Source: Cavia porcellus (taxonomy: Eukaryota > Chordata > Mammalia > Rodentia > Caviidae). Taken from it: a stretch of DNA of 64,000 nucleotides. Each line of letters begins with the position of its first letter. The stretch's first letter is position 1. The notes beneath the pieces are model-generated. The model ran no database searches and was not told the DNA's origin. It saw only the letters and a program-made list of their open reading frames with translations. This document shows, piece by piece, positions 53,745-64,000 of the stretch. The stretch lies in assembly GCF_034190915.1 (NCBI RefSeq), contig NW_026947491.1, positions 21,330,101-21,394,100 of the forward strand, read 5' to 3'. Made by a program: the position numbers and the translations under genes.

Positions 53745-55774
53745 ACCCCTAAAATTCAATGATCCAATCCAAAATGGGCATCTGAGATGAACACACAATT
53801 CTCAAATGAAGAAATACAAATGGCAAATAAATACATGAAAAAATGTTCATCATCATTAATCATTAAAGAAATGTAATTAAAACCACACTGAGATTCCATC
53901 TCACTCCTGAAAGAATGATGAGGATCAAGAAAACCACCAACAACAAATGCTGCAGTGGCTGTGTGGAAAAAAGAACTCTCCTGCACTGTTGGTGGGAGTG
54001 TAGACTGGTGCAATCATTGTGAAAGTCAGTCTGGAGATTTGTCAAAAAGCTGGGATTGGAAGTCCCATTTGTTCCAGCTATTCCACTTCTGGGCATATTT
54101 CAGAAGAACTGAAAGCATCATACCACAGTGATATATGTGCACCCATATTTATAACAGCACAATTTATAATCATCACATCTTGGAAACAACCTAAGTGTCC
54201 ATCAGCTAAGGAATGGATACAACAGTTGTGGTATTTTTATACAATGCAGTGCTGCTCAGCTATAAACAAGGATCATATTGAGATATTTATAAATAAATAG
54301 GAGCAGCTTGCGACCATACTCATAAGTGAAATAAATCAAACTCACATGTATGACTATCGAATAGTTTCCCTACTGTAAGAAATGATAAGAATACATAAAA
54401 GTATGTGGTAATCAAGATTCCCCATTATATTGCTTTGAAGCCTCATAATGTTTTCATTCATTAATTTGAATGGTTTTATTCTGGGTTGTTTGATATTATT
54501 GTCTGTGAAGACATGAACAGCTATATTGAAGGAAATAGACATCATAATTGCTAGTGCTGATTTAAATTCATCTTGTTTTGAAGTCCCACCAAACTGTTGT
54601 TCTTTAGTCTCCATTGGTTTTATCATGTTGTATGCTATTGTATCTTATTATATGTGATACTATAAAAATTTTATAGGCAAAGAGATAATATAGAAACCAT
54701 TGTTCATTTTCTGCTAGCTGGTTCTAAATACCCTGTAATACTTTCATCGTCTTGAATAGTTTCACACTGTCTTGATATGTTTGATGCTATACTTTATGAA
54801 GTTATACTCAAATATTTCAAGTAAAGAGACACTATGGTAACTACTAAGTTGAGTTATCTTGGTGCTGAAACATTATGTTGGTTAAATTGTTCCGTCCTGA
54901 CCTCTGTTGTTATGTTGTTATGTCTTCTCTTATCTCAATCTCCCGTTTTTTAAAAAAATTTATTTATTTATTATTTTTTAATTAAGGGAAAAAAATTAAA
55001 AAATTAACAGGATATATTATAGTAACTTTTTAATTTCCTATTAACTTTATTTGAAGCCCTGTATTGCTCTCACCATATTGTTTTGAGTGATTTTACTCTA
55101 TTCTCTTTTGCATGATAGTATCAAGTTTGAGGGTATAGGCAACTACTTTGAAACAATAAGATTCACTATAATGCCCATTCTGGTTTGATTATTATCTTCT
55201 TTTGAAGTCCTGTAATGTCTCCAGTGTTGAGGTTTTATTGGTGTGTTCTGTACTGTTTTGTTCAATTTTATTATACCTAATGATATAGGCAATTCTTTTT
55301 AAGGTAGCAAGAGGCATTATGGTAACCATTGTTGATTACCTTGTTTTCTGTATTTACATCATGTACTATGTCCATCCTTTGTTGTGACTGACTGCTTTTT
55401 GTCCTATTTGCTTTTATTCTCTTCCAAAAACGTAATAAGAACTATGGGAGTAATAAAAACCAAAATGTGTAAATGATACTGTGAAAAAGAGAAGAAAACA
55501 AAATGCTCTAAAGGACACAACTACAAGTGTGTTTAAGTGTGTAAGATAGATGACCATATTATAAGTTTTTGTTGGATCACTGAACACCACTGTTTGCAGT
55601 CTCACTGTTTGAATATCTACTTTGTACACTTTAATCATGTAACTTGAACAACTATTTCTAAGATGACAATATGTAATCAATTAACCAGTGATTTATTACT
55701 GTTTATTTTTTTGAAATTCTGTATTACTTGTACCCTTTTACTGGTTTGTTTTTTTAATAAAATTTTTTTTAAAA
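53745..55774 (+). mobile_element. Second LINE-1 3' end (ORF2 tail plus 3' UTR)
   Basis: 53,745-54,110 aligns with 51,385-51,770 (GGGCATCTGAGATGAACA, GAAATACAAATGGCAAATAA, AAAATGTTCATCATCATTA), with frameshifts. 54,110-55,774 repeats the 3' UTR and ends ATAAAATTTTTTTTAAAA. It is a 5'-truncated or recombinant copy. Confidence 0.85.
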
Positions 55775-55787
55775 AGAAATCATGCAG

Positions 55788-56166
55788 TCACTCCCTCCAA
55801 CAGCACATGGGGGAAGACTGCTGTCTTTTTAGGCTTACTCAAAGTGGAAGAAGAGTTAAATCAGTCATGTATGTCCAACTACATTTAATTTTAAAAATAG
55901 ACAAAGCATTTCAAGAGCCATAAAGGGGCTCTACCTGAATTTATGCCCGCAGCGCCATGTGAATCTGCAGATACTGTTTTGGCCTGGTGCAATTATCAAC
56001 CCCATGCAGAGAGGACCTTGGGACCAGGGCTGGGTATCAAAATGGACAGTGGATGAGAGACTTCTCCTAATGGCACCGTGAGGTCCACACTAGCATGCCA
56101 AGGTCTGGTCATCTTTGGTGACCATGGTTACCCTTATGCTGGTGACAAAGACTGGGTGTGATGGAT

Positions 56167-56206
<40 letters not shown>

Positions 56207-57420
56207 CTTCTCTGATCCTTTTGAAAAACAGACAGGTCCATGTGTTTCCTGGTGAGGATCCTACATAGTGCCTATTTGGGGAAAGCTGCAGGACTCAGGC
56301 CTTGAGCAGTACGTGTATGTATTAATACTCTCTCAGTTTTCCATTTCCCCTTAGACTCATTGTGAAGGTCTTACCTCACAGAACATATTATGACTTGTAG
56401 ATGTTAGATCATAGTTTTTTAGATTTGTTACCTGCACAAAAGGGCACAGAATCACTAAATAAATTCACAGATGTCTCCTGTAAGACCTGAAGAATCCAGG
56501 ATGTGTTACTGCACAGACACATCCCTGCCCAGAAGGCCTAGATTAGCTTCCTGTCTACACCTTTTATTCTGCAGGGAAAGGAACCATTAAAGTATTTCCG
56601 GAGATCTGCCAGAGACACAAACAAGGTCATATGTAAGATGGTAAAGCAGGATGGGACTCGTGATTATATCTTTTGGAGAGAAGACTGAGGAATCCATTGC
56701 TACAGGATCATTTACAGTATGAACAGCCTTCTATTTTGGATAGAGCAGTGCAGACATAGGTCAGTGACCTGGAAAAATATATCCCCATGGTTTCAAGGGA
56801 AGCCACTAAGGACACAGGGCTCCAGATCAAGCACAGGAAGGGAGTAGACATGGATGTTACAGATTCAGGTCTCACACAGGGAGCGCCAGCCTGACACAGA
56901 GGACCTGTGCAGGTGAAAATCTCGAGAGTTTACGCTTGAGAAAAGGCCCTGAGGTTTCACCCCATTCACTTCCCAATGTTCACTCCCATGGAAAAATGTC
57001 TGTCTGAATGGGTCACAAACACTGGTGCTTGTCATGATGTAGAGAGGCTCCCTCACCCTTTGTGTAATTCTCCAAGGGAAATCACTAGAGATTTCCTAAG
57101 GTGGCACAGCACATATCCTAGGTTGATCCTGCTTAGAACAACAAGGACTCAAGGTCTCATGCTAATTATGGCTGCTATGCTCTGTACTGGTTGTGGCACT
57201 GGTATTTCTAACTTTCTTCACATTTCTCTCCAGGGAAAGATCAAAGACATGCTTGAGAATTTGCTGAAATTAGGAGGTATGTGTACACTATACGTTTGTC
57301 TACAAGTTATGTGCATCTTAATAGTGGGTGATTTTTCCTTTAAACTGTTGAATGTGGTGAGCTTAACAGGCCTCAAATTCTCCATCCATAGAGAAGAATC
57401 ATTTTCAGGTTGATTATCTA
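55788..57420. other. Duplicated intergenic sequence (copy B), no gene seen
   Basis: Aligns with 18,415-20,110. It contains an expanded CAG tract. Short frames are not conserved between copies. Confidence 0.6.
56168..56205. repeat. (CAG)n microsatellite
   Basis: Twelve uninterrupted CAG units. Copy A has only CAGCAACAGCAACAGCA at 18,797, so the tract grew, or was purified of CAA, in copy B. Confidence 0.95.
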
Positions 57421-58510
57421 TCTCTAAGATGTTAAAACTGGAGTAGAAATGTGGAACAAAACAATTAAGAACATAGGGAACTCAGTGTGGTGTGGACTAA
57501 ATTTCTAAGGATGATTAGAAAAAGAAAAATTGGGTCACAAACAGCAATGCTGGTCGACATGCATACTGCCAGATAATGGAATTCTGAACAAATAAAATCA
57601 CAAGAGCAAGACTAAGGGTGAACTTGTAATAAAATGTATTCTCACAAAACAAAGGAGAGCAAACGTATGTTTTGCACCAGACATGGGGTCACCATTCTGT
57701 GATTCTGGCCCTTAGTTGGATGAGGCAGGAAGATCACAACACAATTCAGGCCGCCCTTTGCCAGCTAGTGAGTCAACATCATGTCCTGGATGATAAAAGT
57801 GACACTGTGAACAGCAACCAAAAAGAAAATGGATACAATATGATTAGCATGTGTTCAGGCTGAATTTCAGAGATGCTGCTATTGTGCAATGGAGTCCTTG
57901 ATATATAGTTGTTTAAAACAGAAAATTAACATGAATTAAATATTTGAAATGTAGAAATACAACCCAGAGAACAAGAGGACAAGCTGAATCTACACAAGCA
58001 GTGATCACCTACTTGCTCCCACAAGGTCATTTGAGAAGAGGAAACCTAACCCAGATGGCCTCCTTCTCTTCCCAGATGATTAGAAACCTCTATATGAGGT
58101 AATCACAGAACTTACATCCTGATATCAAGTTTCTGCTGGCTCTGGTCAGGTGGGCTTTGGATCACAGAATACCTCAGAGCAGGAGGCAGGTGGACCTCTC
58201 CTTACAACAAAAATGACAGTGAAGTAAAACTCCTGGATGGAACATAGGAGAGAGACCAGGGAGACACAGAAGGAGCTGTGCTCAATTTGGTCCTGAAAAC
58301 CAGCACCAGAGCCTAGATGGAAAGAGAGTCAGATTGGGTAGAGGAAGGGGGAAGGTCAGGAGGAATCCCTTCCTGGGATCAGGAAGATGGGATTATCATT
58401 GTCCTGCTTCTAACACTCCTCTAAATTTATTTTCCCACTTATCACAGAATCAAACCCAGCTGGAGTTCAGAACAAATGATTACTCTCAGTAGCACGTAAG
58501 AAGCAGATAT

Positions 58511-58605
58511 GGGCTGGAGATTTAGCTCAGTGGCATAAGCTCCTGCCTTGCAAGCAGGCAGTCGTGAGTTCGATCCCTGGTACTGATAAAAAGGAAAAAA
58601 AAAAA
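58511..58605 (+). mobile_element. ID-like SINE upstream of the dead clan II IGHV
   Basis: GGGCTGGAGATTTAGCTCAG start, GCATAAGCTCCTGCCTTGC, GTTCGATCCCTGGTACTGAT and an A-rich tail. Duplication AAGAAGCAGATAT / AAGAAGCGGATAT (58,498-58,510 and just after the tail). Empty site in copy A at about 28,770 (AAGGAGCAGACAT). It sits about 150 bp upstream of the altered octamer. Confidence 0.92.
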
Positions 58606-58777
58606 AAGAAGCGGATATAGACTGATTTCAATGATCCCTTCTTATAGGAAGTGTGCATTTTATGTGCAAATATCTGCTCCAAATTTAGATTCATATCCTC
58701 ACAATTTATGAGAACTTACAGCTCCATCCTCAAATAGGGCTGAGGTCTCCCAGGAGGGCAGAGGTGTGGTCGATAAG

Positions 58778-59230
58778 ATAAGACAACAGGTCTTCTCCTG
58801 TGCCTGGTGATAGTTCCTCATGGTGAGTGCCCTCATTGTGAGACATGAGTCCATGGCAAGGGTACCAAAGAAGGCGATTGATCAGATCATTTCATTGTCC
58901 CCAGGTGTCCTGTCCCAGGTACAGTCCAGGCCTGGCCTGGTGAAGCCCTTGCAGACCCTGTCCCTCACATGCTCAGTCTCTGGATTCTCTGTCACAGCTA
59001 GTAATTCCTATTGGAGCTGGATCCATCAGCCTCGAGGAAAGAACCTGGAGTGGTTGGTTCGCATAAGATATGAAGATGGCTATGGCTACAACCCGTCTAT
59101 TAAAAAGCCACATCTCCATCTCTAGAGACAGGCAAGAACCAGTTCTCTCTGCAGCTGAACTCTGTCAGCATACCTATTAATGTGCAAGATACACTGCAAT
59201 TTGATGTAAAGGTGAGTCCAGACATACCCT
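58778..59230 (+). pseudogene. IGHV pseudogene, clan II, sister of the intact segment
   Basis: Aligns throughout with 28,945-29,422. The start codon is ATA (58,778-58,780), the leader is 1 nt shorter, and the donor GTGAGT is kept at 58,823. The V exon starts after CAG at 58,905. About 13 bp of FR1 (LQES part) are deleted. FR2/CDR2 are readable ([10 protein letters not shown] then [13 protein letters not shown]). FR3 has a frameshift at KKPHLHL and a stop, with a deletion before TATTAATGTGCAAGA, where the tyrosine preceding Cys104 is a stop. Heptamer CACTGCA (59,192-59,198) and nonamer ACATACCCT (59,222-59,230) are damaged but the 23-bp spacing is kept. Unable to recombine or code. Confidence 0.9.
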
Positions 59231-59289
59231 CCCTGCAGGGAAACTCAGAACCAGCAGAGAGCACTCTGCCCACACTGCTCTAGGGAACC

Positions 59290-60975
59290 TGCTTCACTGC
59301 TCTGTGGTGACCGCTTAGAGGGTTTTTTCACTACTCAGGGGAAAGAAATTCTAGAGACGTTCTATGTTGCTGATCCTACAGGATTATATTTTCATGGAAT
59401 CAGGTTTTTATTCATTTAACCATTAATTTCACTATTGATTGCACAATACAATCTCAATGAAGCCAACAGTGCAAGTGATAACATTGTCTCAAGGGTTTTT
59501 AGGTGTTGAAATATTTAACCAGGAAAATTATTTCTCTGTTGCCCAGAAGTCTGTACTCCACCTGATCCTGAAGGGCACTTTCAAATTCTGTTCATGTAGA
59601 GACTTTTATTCCAAATGGCTGGACATCATTGTGTGTTGATCTGAATGTTCACCTGTTAGTGGAGCTGTTCATTCCCCAATCTTTGGCAATGCAGGGTAAT
59701 GCCTTGGAGAGCTGTGCTAGATTCCACTTTGGAGAGGCCTCTCTCAGCATCTCAATGGTAGAGGCCATCACAACTGTCACAAATCCTGCAATCATAGTTC
59801 ACTGCCCAAGAAGTATTTATTTGGACTCAGCAAAAGTAGCAGTGAGTCTCAGAAATTCTAATGGAATGTCTTCAACCTAGTATCTGTTTGTATTGTAAGG
59901 TGAATTTGACATACTTACATTACCCCCAATAATATTTTGACATCTCTGCAAGTTGACATCAGCATGTTTGGAAACACTGTTGTCCACTTCTTCCTTATCT
60001 GTCAGTTGACGTGGGAACAGTGAATGTCCTGACCATTAATCCTTGCAAGAACAAGGTACCCACAGTAGAGTCAAAACCAGAGAGAAGACCATGATCTGCT
60101 CACATAGGGACCTGCAGTCCAGCTCTTTCTGTGTTCTCCTGAGTCTCTAATGACAGGACTGGGCCAGGACTGGACACTGACCCCTCTCTCATGATAAATA
60201 ATTAGGAGGGAGCTTTAGTATCATAGGAAATTGGGGACACGGGAAAGTGCTGTTGAGTTGGTTCTCTAAGGTGTAAATCAAGGTTGCCATGTCTCTACAG
60301 GTTCAGGTATATAACAGTAATTTATTCATAGTTTCAAAATTATGAACAAAATTAAGAATTATGGAGGGAATCTGGAAAGCATTTTAACATAATTACTATC
60401 CATCTTTCTATTGTCTGGCTACTGAACTATTTGTCTATATTTTGATCTATCATCATCATATACATCTATGCTCTGTCATATTTCTGTGGAACCATCAAGC
60501 TTCTATGCAGTTGCCTTTCATTTATATATCTACTGTAAATATATTATTTATTCACATATTTGTTATTCTATTAAAGTTTCTGCCTTGTTATTTTCAATCC
60601 TTTGTGCCTATATCATCCAAAATTTAACTATTTTATATCACTGTGTTTATCTGCATCTTAACTATTTCATCATCTGTAATCTACCTCTCATTGATGGATG
60701 TATTATTTGCTTATCTTAACTGCTTTATTAACATAGGTGAGACACAAAACTATGTTATGTAGTTTGTAAGATTGATATACTTGAAAAGCTGCCTAAGAGA
60801 CTGACAAAATTGTATAAGCAACAAGACTAGTTTCTGAATGATTTACTTCCTCTTGATAAGAAAACTTGACAGCACCACGCTATGTTCTAAGAGGCGTAAC
60901 TTCTTAGAAGTTATGCTTGCCCTAAATGTAGCAGCCACTGTCCCGAGTATTTGCTGTAGTAGAATCAAATTTGAT
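59290..60975. other. Duplicated IGHV 3' flank (copy B), no gene seen
   Basis: Aligns with 29,470-31,115; no frame conserved. Confidence 0.5.
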
Positions 60976-61078
60976 GTTCATTCTGCTATCAGAAATTCTG
61001 CAACACAGTAATGAAAACTAGAAATATCAAAAATGTGTTTTAAATTTGGAGCACATGTACAAACTAGAAAACCAACTA

Positions 61079-61108
61079 TCTCTCCCACTCTCTCTGTCTC
61101 TGTCTCTG

Positions 61109-61139
<31 letters not shown>

Positions 61140-61213
61140 GAGTCTCTCTCTGTCTCTGTCTCTGTCTCTGTCTCTCTGTCTCTCTCTCTCTGTCTCTCTC
61201 TCTCTCTCTCTCA
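61079..61213. repeat. (TCTCTG)n / (TC)n simple repeat
   Basis: TCTCTG and TCTC units over about 135 bp. It produces the spurious R/E/D-rich and S/L/V-rich frames on both strands. Confidence 0.97.
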
Positions 61214-62460
61214 CAGGGCTCCATATACATATCCATTTAATTTAAGAAAAATATATTTAAATTTGGAATGCCCACATTTTCACAAAATTCATTAATTTTT
61301 GCCAGAGCTCTCATTTTCTTTATTGTGTTTCATTGCTTGTATGATTATCAATCACTCACTTGTACATGATGTTGCATGAAATAGGAAATGACTGCTGAAA
61401 ACTAAATAACTTCCCCCTCGAATTAGTTTCTTGTGATTCATGAATGTACTGACCCAAACAAAATGACCCACAGTCCTGACCCCTTCATATTCATGGTTCC
61501 TGAAGGCAGAGCTAGTGATGTTCTTACACTGAAATCCCTGCCTCTCTGAGGACACCATGGACCACACCATCCAGCTCAACATGTGAAGCTAAGCAATCCT
61601 CATCCTTCATCCTTCATCCTTCATCCTTCATCCTTCATCCTTCCTTAGCCCTTGCCTGAAACCAGCATACTCAATGACCTGCCCTGTGTTTAGGGACTGA
61701 GAGTTCCTGTGCCTGGTGTGATGTTCCAGGTGCACTTGCACAGTCCAGCCAAGGTGGGACAACCTCCCAGAACAAACCGCCACCTGGGATGGAGCCAGAT
61801 CTTCATTGTAGCTCTTTAAATTTCTACTTGCCAGCAGATCGTTGAAATCACTGATAATTTCTTGTGTGCATCCCACGTGCATCATTTCAGTTTTAGGGAT
61901 GAATGCTTCGCAGTTTTTTCAGTGTCTTTTCAGTTTTAGGGATGAATACTGAGATGTATTTTTAACTTTGTTGGAACAGACCCTCGATTCTTGCTAGTAC
62001 CAGGTTAAATTTGACCTCTGAATTCACATTGGTTTGTTTCTCCAAGCTCATAAGAAGTGAAAAAACATATTTAAAGTGTTGAAAAATCAGAAAAAGTCAT
62101 TGTACCCACAAGAGTTATATTACAGAGAGATCAGTTACCCTGAAAATGGAGGAATGGAAAATCCATCATAATTGGTGACAAATATTTCCTTCATACAAAA
62201 GTCGTTGGGGGCACACAGTGGGTGGAACAATGACATGATGAGGATGGGAGGCAGGGGAACAGCAGAGGTCCAGGGTGAGCATGATAGCTCACGGGGTCAC
62301 TAAAACCACAGGTTCCTACAGAACCCTCCATGATCTCAAAGTGAAGACCAAACAGATCCTCGGGGCTCTGACAGGGAGAAAGGAAGACAGATCCCTGAGA
62401 TCATCACCAAGTACCTTCTCCAGACACTCAGGCAAAGGGCTTTAGTTACACCTTGTGTCT
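61214..62460. other. Intergenic, no gene seen apart from the simple repeats
   Basis: No supported coding region. A short direct repeat, TTTTAGGGATGAAT, occurs at 61,892 and 61,933. Confidence 0.3.
61600..61645. repeat. (CATCCTT)n minisatellite
   Basis: About six 7-bp units CATCCTT. Confidence 0.95.
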
Positions 62461-62464
62461 AGAT

Positions 62465-62870
62465 GCTCCCCCAAAGCCTCATGTTCCCATTCATGGGGAG
62501 ATGTGAAGGTGGCTTGGTGTGATACTGGTGTAAGGGTGTGACCTTGGATTCATTGTGTGGATGAGGAAAGGCAAACCCTGGGTGTTTGGCAGCACCCAAA
62601 AGCCTTTTGGCTTGGATAAGGTAAAAGGTACAGGCAGACTGGCTGCTGTTGCTGCCCCTGTGTGCTGTCTTCTGTCAGGTGCCTGTTCTTTCCACCATGA
62701 AATGGGCTTTTTCACCTCCATGGTGCCTCTCAGGATGCAATCCTGCTTCATAAACAGTTGACTAAGGACAGAATCCTGTACGAAGTATGAACTAAATAAA
62801 CCATTCTTCATTTAACCTTCATGTCAGAATTTTGTCAACAACCACAATGGTAACCAAGTTAGCTTTGGTG
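62465..62870 (+). mobile_element. Probable MaLR-type LTR, sense orientation
   Basis: GATGCTCCCCCAAAGCCTCA, GGTGTGACCTTGGATTCA, CACCATGAAATGGGC, AACTAAATAAACCATTCTTC and TCAGAATTTTGTCAACAACC follow the usual 5'-to-3' order of MaLR LTRs, with AATAAA near 62,795. Family assignment is tentative. Confidence 0.5.
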
Positions 62871-63049
62871 GTAGATTGATGACTGGTGGTAAACTTAACA
62901 CCAGCTGAAATGAATCAGCATGTGGCTGATTCATTTGTGTGGGTGTGTTGGATTTCTGAGGTGTTGTTTGTATTCCTGCTGCTGTGGGTTCACCTGGAGG
63001 AGCTCATTGAGCTTCTTTCTTGATATTAACTTGGCTGTTGTAATCATCA

Positions 63050-63310
63050 GAGGAGCTCTGAACCTTGTTGTCACTAAGAATGGGGAACTCTGGTCCTCAC
63101 TTTGCACATTGCTTCCTGGCTCCATAAAGAAAGAAGAGTTCTGTTCAGTCTCCCCGAAGGGTTATCACGTTGGCTCCTGGTATGAACTGTGCTATTTTCC
63201 TCTAAGGAAGAGCTTGGAATGTCCTTGTTGGTGAGGGTGGCTGTGTTACTTTTACAAGGAGCTCTGGTCCTTAGTTTGAGTCCAGCTTCCTGGCTCCAGT
63301 GCAAAGATCC
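63050..63310. repeat. Degenerate tandem repeat (about 177 bp)
   Basis: GAACTCTGGTCCTCACTTTG..GCTTCCTGGCTCCA at 63,083 recurs as GAGCTCTGGTCCTTAGTTTG..GCTTCCTGGCTCCA at 63,260. Low copy and diverged. Confidence 0.55.
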
Positions 63311-64000
63311 CGCAGCCTGCTGGCAAAGAACCTTTACCCTGCTGGTACAGACTTTCTAGCAACCCCTGCTGACCTTTGGGCCTTCCCAGTGCAGATGTGT
63401 GAACCAGACTTGCATGAGGCATTGTCATGGGCTCTGGGTCTCCAGCTGGGCACATGCAGCTTGTTTCCATGAGATCCAGGACCTTAGCTGGATCCTTTGG
63501 GTCTTGGTACATGGATAGATTTCCTGCACTCTTTCTTCTGGATGATTATCAGAAACAAAGTACTATAAAATGTGTCTTGTGTTGTGTTCCTCTCTTTGCA
63601 ATCCTGAGTACAACAGCTTTGAGAAAATTATTCAGGATAGACACTCAATTATTACCAATTTTGAAAGTTTCATTAACTAATTTCAAAGATCCATGTGGAT
63701 TAGTCAATAAATGTAATAATTTTTTTCCTTTGGATGAATCTGTTTTTTAAACAACTAAAGAGCTACATAGTAAATATTTTAGGCTTCGTGCCCCAACATT
63801 TGGAATCAAGAATATTACAGTTAGTTATATAATGAGGATACAGACTGTCAAACTTTATTGATGAAACTCAAAATAGTAATAACTGAGAATGCCTGTATTT
63901 GTTCTAACAAGTATTTTGACAGGAAACTACATTTCTTTTAGTAGGGTTTAGAGACAATATTCCTATTTCAAAGTTGACCACGAATGTTTATCTTTTAATG
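63311..64000. other. Intergenic to window end, no gene seen
   Basis: AT-rich toward the end. The 107-codon + frame at 63,427-63,750 has no recognised domain. Confidence 0.3.

Larger units (their letters stand above)
46577..55774 (+). mobile_element. LINE-1 block: one long element plus a second 3' end, within one target-site duplication
   Basis: Flanked by AGAAATCATGCAG (46,564-46,576 and 55,775-55,787); copy A has the empty site at about 18,399 (GTAGAAATCATACAGACAC). Order: 5' UTR 46,577-47,000; ORF1 47,001-about 48,130; ORF2 about 48,155-51,770; 3' UTR from 51,771 with an LTR insertion, ending near 53,744; then a second ORF2 3' end plus 3' UTR, 53,745-55,774. Both ORFs are broken. The inserted total, 9.2 kb, exceeds a normal LINE-1. 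Confidence 0.85.
45860..60975. repeat. Segmental duplication copy B
   Basis: Partner of 17,690-31,115. Minus the LINE-1 block (46,577-55,774 plus duplication) and the ID SINE (58,511-58,604) it is about 5.8 kb. It contains the dead clan II IGHV at 58,778 and a unique 24-bp hairpin at 46,022. Confidence 0.88.

Noticed and set aside
61027..61245. Long R/E/D-rich and S/L/V-rich open frames on both strands
   Set aside because: They are translations of the (TCTCTG)n simple repeat and have no independent support.

Overview
The window is mammalian nuclear DNA from an immunoglobulin heavy-chain variable (IGHV) locus, most likely of a rodent. The evidence is a series of IGHV segments, all on the + strand, with octamer, two-exon leader structure and recombination signals of heptamer, 23-bp spacer and nonamer. 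tRNA-derived ID-like SINEs and monomeric 7SL-derived B1-like SINEs point to a rodent; the SINE sequences do not look like mouse or rat, and I cannot name the species. There are no bacterial features. Most short open frames in the window are noise in repeats.

Layout. 1-1.7 kb: LINE-1 3' ends around a strong CTCF-like motif. 2.05-3.31 kb: UAP1 processed pseudogene on the minus strand. 3.8-4.9 kb: clan III IGHV pseudogene with an LTR in its leader intron. 5.4-14.7 kb: an old LINE-1 split by later insertions, namely a pair of adjacent LTRs, another LTR-like block, a short 3'-UTR-type LINE-1 piece and a 5-kb His-primed gammaretrovirus-like ERV. 15.9-17.7 kb: two IGHV pseudogenes. 20.1-27.75 kb: a decayed betaretrovirus-like (class II) ERV on the minus strand, primed by tRNA-Lys3, carrying ID and B1 SINEs and a solo LTR of the His-primed family. 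28.8-29.46 kb: the only IGHV segment that looks intact, with octamer, leader, complete V exon, 23-RSS and a CTCF-like motif just downstream. 34.3-43.2 kb: five IGHV relics, one split by a solo LTR, plus two composite retroposons and a GRSF1 processed pseudogene. 46.6-55.8 kb: a LINE-1 block. 58.7-59.3 kb: a dead sister of the intact IGHV. The last 4 kb are repeats.

The main structural result is a segmental duplication. About 5.8 kb of ancestral sequence occurs at ~17.69-31.1 kb (copy A) and ~45.86-60.98 kb (copy B). After duplication A received the betaretrovirus-like ERV, while B received the LINE-1 block and an ID SINE; each copy keeps the empty site of the other's insertion. The IGHV of copy A stayed intact and that of copy B lost its start codon, frame, heptamer and CTCF-like motif. 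A smaller tandem duplication (34.9-36.1 and 36.36-40.27 kb) behaves in the same way.

All readings and comparisons are by eye. Identities and repeat-family names need alignment to confirm.
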